Of a DNA stretch of 64,000 bases, positions 21,945-32,635 are shown piece after piece (position 1 is the stretch's first letter; each line of letters begins with the position of its first letter). The notes under the pieces are model-generated. The model did not search any database. It saw only the letters and a list, made by a program, of their open reading frames with translations, and was not told where the DNA came from. The DNA is from Chlorops oryzae (taxonomy: Eukaryota; Arthropoda; Insecta; Diptera; Chloropidae), in NCBI GenBank assembly GCA_020466095.1, contig CM035807.1, positions 57,360,605-57,424,604 on the forward strand, given 5' to 3'. Position numbers and translations under genes: made by a program.

Positions 21945-23189
21945 TTTATTCAACTTTAGCATTATTAATTTTATTTTTGGGTATTTTTTTTTTTTAAATT
22001 AAATAGTTAAAATATATTTTTCTAAAGAGCGATACTAGTTTCGAGATGTAAAAGACCTATAGAAAAATTAATTCATTTTCATAAGAAATGATTTATAATT
22101 GAGGACTTGTTGGTACAATATTACACAATTGAATCATCGCCTCGAATAACGTTGTATGCGACAACTTTCACATTTTTGGAAAATTGCCATGCCAGACAGT
22201 ACAAACAAACTAATTTCACTTCTTTTATGTTCTGAATTGTTGAGAAATTTCCACCGGTTGACCAAATAAAAACACATTTTTGATAGCTTAAGGGGCTAGA
22301 GTATTATTGAAAGTGAAAGTCAAAAAAATAGCATAAAAAAATTGGTCGCTTACAAAGTTATTCGAGGCGATGATTCAATTGTACATACATATGAGTTCTA
22401 TTGTATGTATGTCTGTTTGTTAAGTGAGGGATTGTTTGTATGTAAGCCTGTGCATGCTTTATGTGAAATAGTCAACTGCACCAAAATTCTACGTAATGCT
22501 TGTTGGAATCAACACCCACGAGGAAATGACATGAATGAGGGCATGCAATATGCCTTACATTGAAATTTTGACGACACACGATCCATCAAATACGCATTTG
22601 ACTAAAGCGTCATAGCAAAATGTCAAATTCATTTTGATATTTCGATAGATTGATACATCAAACGAATATTGTGCCAGCGCACAGCAGGGAACTTGCGGAA
22701 AAAGTCACTTTTTCGACTAATGCTATTAAAAAATCTTCGGTTATATGTATAAATTAAAACACCGTTGTAATTCAATACTAAAAATTTTATTTGCACATGT
22801 GAACCCCTTATCCCCCTTTTTAGGAGGATTCCATATAAAATTACCCTTTTTATAAAATTGCTTTTGTTAATAAACGTATGTTAATTTTATTATTCAATGA
22901 AAACATTCCCACACATTAGGCAAAAACACTTCAACATACATTTATTAAAGCTAAAATTATGAACTTTTAAAGCTATATAAAAAACCGAGCCGACGCCGGG
23001 TGTCTTTGATAATTTTCTAGCAAGTGGCATCATGCCACTTTGTGCCTACTCGTATTGTTGTTGGTAGCTTCTTGGTGAATTTCTTGAAATTGTTGAATTT
23101 CCTCTACCTGCTTAGGGGTGAATAAAAAACCATCACGTCGTATATTTTTAGTTCTCTTTAATTAAATATTTTTACATTATTATGAGAAA
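21945..23189. other. Intron 3 stretch without recognised features
   Basis: No convincing ORF or TIR was found. A short palindrome AGTGGCATCATGCCACT lies near 23022-23040. Confidence 0.4.
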
Positions 23190-23347
23190 AATTTAATTTT
23201 TAGTTACTGCTGATTTTTGTAATAAGTTATTTCTACTATTCGGTATTCGGCCGAATAGTTAAACTATTCGGTCAAATACCGAATACTGAAATATGAGCCC
23301 AAATGGGCCGAATACCGAATAGTGACCGAATATTCGTGGCATCACTA
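23190..23347. mobile_element. Truncated right end of the hAT-Y family
   Basis: It contains ATTCGGTATTCGGCCGAATA words and ends ATTCGTGGCATCACTA, as does the right end of the complete element at 44352-48539. No matching left end precedes it, so it is a relic. Confidence 0.7.
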
Positions 23348-24229
23348 CTTAAAATTCCCCCGAATGGCTTCAAATCCCCTTAACTCACCCCAAAACAAAT
23401 TTACCCTTCCCTCCCACACGGAACACGGTTGTAACTTTGAAAGCGAATAAAAATTAGAATTGACCATCAATAATTGACTAGTGTAAAGACCTCCAATTAA
23501 CTATTTCCGTTCAATTTTATTAACAGCACTTCGTTTTGACGAAATTTTGAGAGAGAGATGAAAAAGAATTGAAAAGACAAACCATCTGCTTGGGGATCAA
23601 TTTATTCGAACTTTCCTGAGAGAACCTCGTAAATGAACTTCTCCAAAAATGTTTTATTATTAACGATTTCAACACGTTTCCCTATTCTATGAAAATATTA
23701 ATAACTTATTTCCTTAGGCAGTTGCAAACCAAAAAGAAAATCTTTACCACAAAGTTGGGCAAAGATACGCCGAGAACGGTATTAAGCGGTATTCGTTATC
23801 ACCATTATGGAAGAATATTTAGTTGGTTTCAGTGTTACCCGACTTCCAAAATGAAGCAAAATGGTAGAATATATAAAAACCGTATGATATTATCACTTGT
23901 TGTATACTTCTCCAAGTTACCAATATAATATATAAAATCATTTTGCTTCTAGCAGACATACGCACGGAGAAGACAGCGGTGGAGTGATGCCACTCGCTCA
24001 AAAAATTATGTATCAAGATAAATATTCAAAAGTATCAAAAAGTATCACCATTTCTTAAGAAAAGTATCAAAAGTGTAATTTGATAACGCCAATGAAAATT
24101 TCCATAAAAAATTTAGAAAACTACTAAATTAAGAAATCGAAACTCTTTACTTTCTTCCGGGCGCATAAGAATTAAAAAAAACTTCAAATTTCAATGTTAA
24201 AAATATCAGGGATCGAAAATAATAATTAC
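23348..24229. other. Intron 3 stretch, possible lone hAT end
   Basis: GGAGTGATGCCACTCGC near 23979 resembles a hAT terminus but has no partner in view. Otherwise nothing was recognised. Confidence 0.3.
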
Positions 24230-25363
24230 GACATTGATTTTTTACCAAAAAAAGGTGTCACATGCACTTATGATAAACAAACTATCCAAAATTGGCTTTC
24301 ATTCACATATGTTATTGTGGTTCAACTCGTATCTTTCTAACAGAACGAGCTGTGTCCATATTGATGGCGAAAAATCTGCTCCTTTTGTGGCTTCTTCTGG
24401 AGTTCCTCAAGGGAGTATCCTTGGTCCTCTGTTATTAACATTATTTATAAATGATGTAGAAATGGTAATAAAAAGAAGCCAAATCTTATTGTTTGCTGAC
24501 GATCTGAAAATTTTCAATAGGATTGGCTCTCTTCATGATAGTCGAGCACTTCAAGCTGATATCTCCTCAATAAGTTCCTGGTGCGACAAAAACAAACTCT
24601 ATCTTAATAAGTCAAAATGTTATTTTTCGACATATTGTAGGGTTGAGAATCACATTCCCACTGCTTACTCTATTGATGACATTCCTCTACAAAAGTAAAT
24701 ATCTTCAAAGATCTTGGAGTAATTTTTTATATTAAATTTAGTTTTAATACTCACATTAGTAGTGTCATAGCCAAATCATATGCAATGCTTGCATTTATGC
24801 GCCGGAATTGTAAGTTTTTTACAGATCCTTATACACTCAAAGCTATTTACATCTCAATTGTACGCTCGAAGTTGGAATATGCCTCTTTTATTTGGAGTCC
24901 ATATTATGTTGTTTACTCAGCTCGAATGGAAAAAGTACAGAAGTCCTTTATAAGGTTCGCTTTGCGCTCCTTGCGCTTTTCTGAACCTTTTCCTTCTTAT
25001 GAAGCACGGTGTGAACTAATTAATCTGAAAACGTTGGAGACTCGTAGAAAGATTTGCTCAGTTCTATTTATAGCTGACCTAATCTCAAGTAGAATTGACT
25101 GCGCTTTTCTGCTTCAAAGCATAAATTTCAATGTCCCTAGAAGAACTCTTAGGTATATGGAATTTTTTATTTAGGCACTTGCCGCACGAATTACGCTATA
25201 AATTCACCAATGTACAGAGCTCTAACTTTATTAAATTCAGTAGCGTCAAACGCAAACTTTGATTATGTAAGCTCTAGAGAAAATGTTAAAAATATGCTTC
25301 ACACTCTGTTTCGAGTATAGTGATTCTGTTTTTCTGTCATCTTGTTATATAGATTTATATATT
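24230..25363 (+). pseudogene. LINE-B reverse transcriptase, C-terminal half
   Basis: Plus-strand RT text: INKLSKIGFHSHMLLWFNSY, SSGVPQGSILGPLLLTLFIN, catalytic FADDLKIF, ISSWCDKNKLYLNKSKC (to a stop near 24698). In a second frame follow FKDLGVIF, RSKLEYASFIWSPYY, and MEKVQKSFIRFALR. It is 5'-truncated (no endonuclease) with at least one frameshift near 24700 and a stop near 25172. The clade is not assigned (I/LOA/CR1-like wording). Its 3' tail resumes at 28307-28385 (repeated AATAA words) after the mariner/BEL mosaic that interrupts it. Confidence 0.75.
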
Positions 25364-25365
25364 TA

Positions 25366-26032
25366 ACAGGTTGGCTGATAAGTCCCCGGTCTAACAAAGA
25401 AAAACACATTTTTTTGTCAAAATTCGTTTTTATTATTCAACATAGTTCCCTTCAAGAGCGATACAACGATTATAACGACCTTCCAATTTTTTGATACCAT
25501 TTTGGTAGTACTCCTTCGGTTTTGCCTCAAAATAGGCCTCAGTTTCGGCGATCACCTTTTCATTGCATCCAAATTTTTTCCCTGCGAGCATCCTTTTGAG
25601 GTCTGAGAACAAGAAAAAGTCGCTGGGGGCCAGATCTGGAGAATACGGTGGGTGGGGAAGCAATTCGAAGCCTAATTCATGAATTTTTGCCATCGTTCTC
25701 AATGACTTGTGGCACGGTGCGTTGTCTTGGTGGAACAACACTTTTTTCTTCTTCATATGGGGCCGTTTTGCCGCGATTTCGACCTTCAAACGCTCCAATA
25801 ACGACATATAATAGTCACTGTTGATGGTTTTTCCCTTCTCAAGATAATCGATAAAAATTATTCCATGCCCATCCCAAAAAACAGAGGCCATTACTTTGCC
25901 AGCGGACTTTTGAGTCTTTCCACGCTTCGGAGACGGTTCACCGATCGCTGTCCACTCAGCCGACTGTCGATTGGACTCAGGAGTGTAGTGATAGAGCCAT
26001 GTTTCATCCATTGTCACATATCGACGCAAAAA
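25366..26032 (-). pseudogene. irritans-type mariner, C-terminal half (Himar1-like)
   Basis: The terminal repeat ACAGGTTGGCTGATAAGTCC starts at 25366 beside TA. The minus strand encodes VTMDETWLYHYTPESNRQSA, HQDNAPCHKSLRTMAKI and PYSPDLAPSDFFLF to a stop at 25433. The three catalytic Asp residues (MDET, HQDN, PSDF) are kept in the D,D34D layout. The wording closely resembles Himar1 of Haematobia irritans from memory; identity was not computed. The N-terminal half is missing: sequence changes near 26033 into a BEL pol fragment. Confidence 0.85.
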
Positions 26033-26324
26033 CTTTTGGAGACGCTGGAGCGAGGAAAATCCTACTCTTCTTCAGCAGCGATCAAAATGGCGAACCACTA
26101 AACCTGGCCTTCAAATTAGTGATATCGTTTTAATCAAGGATGAAAATCTACCCCCTTTGAAGTGGCCATTAGCGAGAGTGACAGAACTTGTTCAAGGAAA
26201 CGACCATGTAGCTGGAGTAGCCATCTTGCAAACGGCCAATGGCTCTACAAGAAGAGCCGTCAACCAGCTATGTTTACTTCCGCTGAAGGAGGTTGAAAGC
26301 CCAGATCTTCCAACGGGGGGAGTA
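26033..26324 (+). pseudogene. BEL/Pao pol C-terminal end
   Basis: The plus strand reads FWRRWSEENPTLLQQRSKW, SDIVLIKDENLPPLKWPLAR, VAILQTANGSTRRAVNQLC and LLPL, the conserved C-terminal tail after the BEL/Pao integrase. A G-rich tract (CGGGGGGAGTA) directly before 26325 is the polypurine tract. Only the last roughly 90 residues remain. Confidence 0.8.
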
Positions 26325-26738
26325 TGTTGTGAGCAGCAGCATCACCCTGTTTAGAATATGTTGTGAGCAGCAGCATCACCCTGTTTAGAATATGTTGTGA
26401 GCAGCAGCATCACCCTGTTTAGAATTACTTAAAATCGAGTCAATATTGTAACGTTAGTTTTTTGCATTCCGTATGTCTTCACATTCTTTGTCATCCTCTT
26501 TTTCTTTCTTGCATACGTATGTAAAGCAGTAGCAGCAGAGCATTAGTTAGTCTTTTAGCAACTCCGCAGCAGTAAAGTTCTTTGTTTTTCTTTTATAAAT
26601 CGCAGAGCACTTGGCTCTCTCTATTTTCAACTTAAACCTCAAATTTAAATGTATTTAGCTTTAATTCTCCGCGAACCAAATAAATATTTATAACGTTAGT
26701 GAACTCTTACGGCTTTTCTTTAATCTGTCGCGGCTACA
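26325..26738 (+). repeat. BEL/Pao 3' LTR with internal triplication
   Basis: It begins TGTTGTGAGCAGCAGCATCA right after the polypurine tract and probably ends CGGCTACA (TG...CA). Near its start a unit of about 35 bp (TATGTTGTGAGCAGCAGC, then CACCCTGTTTAGAA) occurs three times in tandem. No second LTR is present, so the right boundary is inferred. Confidence 0.65.
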
Positions 26739-27016
26739 ATTTTGTGGAAATAAAAAATAGACTCAAGCTAGCAAAAAAAGCGTGCTAGCTCAAACACCAT
26801 CTTCGTCATCGATAAAAATGGCTTTTTGTTAAATTTTTGGAGGTAGCGTTTAATTAATAGATCCAATGTCCTGGTTGACTGATGCTACTGGTACTGTTGG
26901 TAGTGCAGGTCACGTTGGTGGTGGTGGTCGTGTTGATTCTGCTGATCCTGTTAGTACTTTTACTGCCGAAGTAATTTTTCGTCCATTCATTTTTCTAAAA
27001 AAAAATCAAGGTTTTA
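26739..27016. other. No gene seen
   Basis: A spacer between the BEL LTR and the second mariner. It contains a GGTGGTGGTGGTCG run and a short hairpin (CTAGCAAAAAAAGCGTGCTAG) but no recognised feature. Confidence 0.4.
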
Positions 27017-28304
27017 ACAGGTTGGCTGATAAGTCCCCGGTCTAACAAAGAAAAACAGATTTTTTGTCAAAATTCGTTTTTATTATTCAACATAGTTCCC
27101 TTCAAGAGCGATACAACGATTATAACGACCTTCCTATTTTTTGATACCATTTTGGTAGTACTCCTTCGGTTTTGCCTCAAAATAGGCCTCAGTTTCGGCG
27201 ATCACCTCTTCATTGCAGCCAAATTTTTTCCCTGCGAGCATCCTTTTGAGGTCTGAGAACAAGAAAAAAACGCTGAGGGCCAGTTCTGGAGAATACGGTG
27301 GGTGGGGAAGCAATTCGAAGCCTAATTCATGAATTCTTGCCATCGTTCTCAATGACTTGTGGCACAATGCGTTGTCTTGGTGGAAGAATACTTTTTGCTT
27401 CTTCATATGGGGCCGTTTTACCGCGATTTTGACCTTAAAACGCTCCAATAACGACATATAATAGTCACTGTTGATGGTTTTTCCCTTCTCAAGATAATCG
27501 ATAAAAATTATTCCATGCCCATCCCAAAAAACAGAGGCCATTACTTTGCCAGCGGACTTTTGAGTCTTTCCACGCTTCGGAGACGGTTCACCGATCGCTG
27601 TCCACTCAGCCGAGTGCCGATTGGACTCAGGAGTGTAGTGATAGAGCCATGTTTCATCCATTGTCATCGACGCAAAAACTCGGGTGTATTACGAGTTAAC
27701 AGCTGCAAACACCGCTCAGAATCATCAACACGTTGTTGTTTTTGGTCAAATGTGAGCTCGCGCGGCACCCATTTTGCACAGAGATTTTTCATATCCAAAT
27801 ATTGATGAATGATATGACCAACACGTTCCTTTGATATCTTTAAGGCCTCTGCTATCTCGATCAACTTCATTTTACGGTCATTCAAAATTATTTTGTGAAT
27901 TTTTTTGATGTTTTCGTCGGTAACCACCTCTTTCGGGCGTCCACTGCGTTCACCGTCCTCCGTGCTCATTTCACCACGCTTGAATTTTGCATACCAATCA
28001 ATTATTGTTGATTTTCCTGGGGCAGAGTCCGGAAACTCATTATCAAGCCAAGTTTTTGCTTCCACTGTATTTTTTCTCTTCAGAAAACAGTATTTTATCA
28101 AAACACGAAATTCCTTTTTTTCCATTTTTTTCACAATAACAAAAGTTGCTTCACAAAAGACGCTCTATCTCACAAACTAATTGACTTACAGACGTCAAAT
28201 TTTGACACGAATCATTTGAAGGTTGCCACTATATAAAAATAATATGCATTTAATACTAGCGACGCCATCTATGTGTCAGACCGGGGACTTATCAGCCAAC
28301 CTGT
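27017..28304 (-). mobile_element. irritans-type mariner, full length, defective (Himar1-like)
   Basis: It is 1288 bp with ends ACAGGTTGGCTGATAAGTCC and its complement at 28304. TA lies on both sides (27015-27016 and 28305-28306). The minus-strand transposase starts MEKKEFRVLIKYCFLKRKNT with helix-turn-helix text (IIDWYAKFKRGEMSTEDGER). A 4-bp deletion at about 27665 (relative to the copy at 25366) shifts the frame before MDETW. The third catalytic Asp is lost (PELALSVFF instead of PDLAPSDFF). A Leu-to-stop change at 27134 removes the C-terminus. Non-functional. It lies inside LINE-B. Confidence 0.9.
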
Positions 28305-28442
28305 TATATAAGTCTTCTTGAGGCTAGTCTGTAAGAACTGATGTTCATAGACGATTAATAATAATAAAAATAAATAAATGAAATAGTTTTTAGGTCTGTA
28401 AACATGTATGTGCATATACTTTTCGAGTCATTTTGATATATA

Positions 28443-29730
28443 TTAGGTGTAGTAAAAAGAAATCCATTATTTTTGCATTAAATTGAGGGCTTTATTTAAG
28501 ATAGTTAGAATTACCCGATTTAGGTCAAATATGCGCCGTTTTGTTCGATAACTTGTTGCTATTTTAAAGGTAATTTCATTATGCCTCTCTCATAGAAGCC
28601 CTCGTTCCTATTAGCAAAAAATTGAGACAGTCGAATTTCAGAAGCCTCTCTTGAAGCGAATGTTTCACCAGCAAAGTTGTTCGCCATGGACAGGAACAGA
28701 TGGTAATCACTTGGTGCCAGGTCCGGACTATAAGGTGGATGCAGAAGAACCTCCCAACCAAACTCCCGGAGCTTCTGGCGAGTCACTATCGATATGTGTG
28801 GCCTGGCGTTGTCCTGATGGAACACAATTCCTCTCCTATTGGCCAAAGCTGGCCGCTTATGGGCGATTGGTTCCTTCAGACGGTCCAATTGTTGACAGTA
28901 GAGTTCCGAGTTAAGAGTTTTGCCGTATGGGAGCAGCTCATAGTAGATAATTCCCTGCCAATCCCATCAAACACACAGCAAAACCTTCCTGGCCGTCAAT
29001 CCTGGCTTGGCCACCGTTTCCGCCGGTTCACCGTGTTTCGACCACGACCGTTTTCGCTTGACGTTGTCGTAAGTGACCCACTTTTCATCACCAGTCACCA
29101 ACCGCTTCAGAAATGGGTCGATTTTGTTGCGGTTCAGCAGCGATTCGCAGATGGAAATTCGGTCTATGAGGTTTTTTTGCGTTAACTCGTGTGGCACCCA
29201 TACATCGAGCTTCTTTGTGTATCCAGCCTTATTCAAATGGTTCCAAACGGTTTTTTGTGCAATCTTTAGCTCTTTTGCAATCGAAACAGTGCTAACATGA
29301 CGGTCGGACTCGATAATTTCCATGATTTTATCGACATTTTCGACAATTGGCCTTCCAGTGCGTGGTGCATCCTTGACATCGAAGTTACCGGAACGGAATC
29401 GACGAAACCAAAATTGCGCATGATTGGCTGTTACAGTATCAGGTCCATAAACGCTATTCACATTTTCAGCCGCCTGGCTTGCGTTTTCTCCCTTATCGAA
29501 GAAAAACTGTAAAATGTAGCGAATTTTCTCTTTGCTGATGTCCATCTTTGACAAGCTCTCAAACAAAACTGAATCAATCAATCAAAAAAGTGTCAAAAAA
29601 GCTTTTTTAGTAGGAACTGTCATCTTTCTATTGCCCCCTAGCGGAACACGATCGGACTTATACAACGCGAGATGCAGATAAATAACGCCATCTATTGGAA
29701 AAATAATGGATTTCTTTTTACTACACATAA
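28443..29730 (-). mobile_element. Second mariner family, full length, two Trp-to-stop codons
   Basis: The ends are TTAGGTGTAGTAAAAAGAAA and its complement ending CTACACATAA, with TA on both sides. The minus-strand ORF starts MDISKEKIRYILQFFFDKGE (ATG near 29545). It contains VTGDEKWVTYD, HQDNARPHISIV and PYSPDLAPSDYH (D,D34D). The single frame is broken only at the codon after KVLLCV (28964-28966) and after LPLK (28556-28558). Both are Trp codons in the copy at 45687. It is otherwise nearly identical to that copy, so decay is recent. Confidence 0.9.
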
Positions 29731-30154
29731 TATGTCAGAATACATATATATATATATAATTTGATTTTTAACGAAGTATGTACACATGTGCTTGAAAATG
29801 TATTTAGTCTTGATAAGTGAATTTATGATTCAACATTTACCCTTTTTCATTCCCAATGCTATTCCGTTCCTTTTTTTAAAGTTGAAAGACCATTTCTTGC
29901 TTACAGTCGGGATTTTTGTTGAAAAGCTGCTCTTGAAAAAATAGTAAAAAAAAAACGTATAGGTTAATGTGCCCTGAGTGCGAACTGTTAAATTTTTATT
30001 TCATTTATTCAATACTTCTTTTTATAAAAAAAATGCATGAGCTTGTATGTTGCTTTATAAAATCTTTTTTAACGTCTTGAAAATCAAAATTATTTGTGTC
30101 TTTACTTGAAAATAGTCATTGGTTTTTGGTTTTTCATTTATTGAGTGAAACATT
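29731..30154. other. No gene seen
   Basis: AT-rich intron DNA with a (TA)n run near 29747. No coding or repeat signal was recognised. Confidence 0.4.
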
Positions 30155-31940
30155 TTAAGGTACACAGAAATTGTGCGCGGAAACTTTGTCTAGAAGATAA
30201 GTAACAATTTTGCATCTGCTAATGAAAGTTCTTATATTGTGCTGGTTGTCATTCCATTCAAAAATTTTGCTGCTCAGGAACAATCTATACATGTCGTATT
30301 TCCTATTATACGTTATGTTCAGACCATTATACGTTTGTTGATCTTCATGTACTCCATTTTTGATGCTCCTGTTTCTATTTATTGTCATTTTATACTCGAG
30401 TATCCCGTTAGCGTTCGGGATTATTCTCTTCTGAGAGGGAGGAATTGTTACAGCGTTTTCTGTACGAATCCTATGCCCTCGTCCTAACAATCGAACTTGG
30501 TTTCCGTCAATCCTATCGGTAAAACTATTGCAGTTTTCAATATTTGATATTTTCCTTAAAAATTTTGTCTTGGCGTCCGTTGCCATATCTTCAAACAAAT
30601 ATGTTTCTGCTCCTGAATCAACTAAACGAGATATGTTGTAATCGAAAGCCTTGTTGCGGGGTAATCCGATCCACACATTCTCTTTTATTACATTCTACCC
30701 TGCATTAACGTTTCTCCTTAAATTCTTCTGCAATATAATTTCTTTAGGGTCTTCTTCGAGTTGATTATAAAATTTCATGTTCGATGTCTTGTTAACAAAT
30801 TCTTTTTTCTGCCTGAATTTTCCCTTGCGCAAAATTTTTCCCTTGGAAAGGTTTTCTACATCAATTGTCTCCACTCCCAATGCCTTCGCTTCGATCGTCA
30901 CTGTCTCTGCAGTACAAATACTTTCGCTAACGTTGGCTATCGGAAGTGAGAGTGATGCTACATGTCTAGTTTTTTCATTATTTTTGGTATATGTGAAGCT
31001 ATCTTTCTGTTAAATTTTTCCAACAGGGTCAACTATTGGGCGTTTGCTATCAGTTTCCTTAAAAAGTGTGTCCAGTTCTTCAAAATGCTTATCGTTGTCA
31101 GAAAATTTTCCTAAAAATTCTCGCTTAATAAATTTTGTATCAACTTTAGTGCCAACGAATGGACTTACTGCGTTGTATGACATTAAATCTGATTCTTTCG
31201 TTTTGAGAGTTGTCTCAAGATCATTTAATTTTCCAAATGAAATAAATGCTTTTTCTCTACTACTACGATTTTTGTGAAAAAGATAAAATCTAACGGCTAT
31301 GTTTTTAGCAAAGATTATAAATAAATCCACTACCAAAATCCAAAAAAATTCAAACAGGCTGATTCCATCTTCGTCTTTATTTATACTATATTCATCATCT
31401 TGAAAATTTTGCTGTAATATATCATTTAATGTTCCTATTCGTTCGGATTGAAAACATGTTACTAAATGTACGGTTTTATCTAATTTTGATGGAAGCCCAT
31501 GTTCGTAAGCTTGCTTTCTTTCTTCTTGCGAGTTCCTGCTTTTTCCACATTTCAAAATATTTTCTTTATCTCCAAGCCTAGCACTGGTTTTTCAAAAATC
31601 GCATGTTAGGGGCACACTACATAAAGAGACATACACTCACACAAACACAAGAAAACCTCCGTGGTATCACAATGGGCAGATTAACGGCCTAAGTGGCAGC
31701 CACTTCAACCTACCTACCTACTAACTCCAAGTTAATTTCATCTTCGACTCCAATATTTCGAAAATCTTTCTTAATTTTCAACAGATTTTCCTTTTTACTT
31801 TCTATATTTTTTACTCTATAATATATCGCGGGCCTATCTAAATCTTCAAAGACGACCTTGCCCCTGTTTAAATTTTTAAAGAACGACATTTTTTTATAAG
31901 TGGTGTTTCGATTCGAACTACATTTTGGCTGTGATTGCAA
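30155..31940 (-). pseudogene. Degraded protein-coding element with aspartic-protease-like motif (unclassified)
   Basis: A minus-strand frame from 31555 to 30155 is open apart from stops at 31010 and 30695. It contains a Lys-rich region (GKILRKGKFRQKKEF) and then SRLVDSGAETYLFEDMATD near 30610. DSGA is the active-site form of copia-type proteases. Upstream, in another frame, 31940-31710 reads DRPAIYYRVKNIESKKENLL. The order (basic stretch, protease, then a domain with YNRKYDMYRLFLSSKIFEW) suggests a Gag-Pol remnant of a copia-like element, but no CCHC knuckle, integrase or RT is visible. Function and family are unproven. Confidence 0.4.
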
Positions 31941-32635
31941 AACAGTTTTTAAAATTTGCTATGCCGTTTATTCTCAATGTAACTCATTTTTCTAAAATAC
32001 ATGTAAAAAACTGAGGAGTTATTATTGTGCTCCTCAGACGTGAATAAACAAGTGTATCTTACCAAGTATTGCAATTCATTGTTAACAGTAAGGACTCTGG
32101 GCAAAAAATTTTTTTATTCAACAATTTTTTGTTTTTAACTCACCTCATGTTTAAGCGTGTCTGATGCTCTGTCGATTTTGTGCTTTCCGCCTTCCGATTG
32201 TTTCTTCGGTCTTCAGCTCTGTCTTTTAACTCGATTTTATTTTAAAATTTTGGACAAATCTTGGATTTCTTATACAAACCTTAATAATTCGTATTGCTAA
32301 GGTGTCCTTTGGAGTTATCAACTCTCCCGGACCCTGTTGGATTTGGTATCACCGCTCTCCAACAGTTTATAGTAACTGGTTCGAAAATAGGTTTAATATT
32401 CACCAATTTTAACCCATTATCAGGATTGTCGTTCTTTGAAAACCGCACGGATCGTCGTTCGTTCCCGACTAACTTTAGTCGAAACTCCGCCGCACCATAA
32501 ATGTTGGGTTGAGTCTTTCTCGGCACGCCATCAAGTTAGCAACTCCAGCGCGTGAATAAAAATCATTGCCTTAAGTGAATTACATACATACATATAAAAA
32601 CAAAACAAAAGCTTAACAATCCTCTTGAATTCGCA
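31941..32635. other. No confident gene
   Basis: A spacer between the unclassified element and LINE-C. A short minus ORF (32526-32281) has no recognisable motif. It may be the leader of the adjacent element. Confidence 0.35.

Noticed and set aside
26325..26440. CRISPR-like direct repeats
   Set aside because: Three adjacent units with no spacers inside an LTR. The 41-bp and 74-bp tandem arrays are likewise spacerless, and the genome is eukaryotic.
28651..29185. Plus-strand ORFs of 87 and 161 codons
   Set aside because: Reverse-strand shadows of the mariner transposase. The same shadows occur at 46222-46756.
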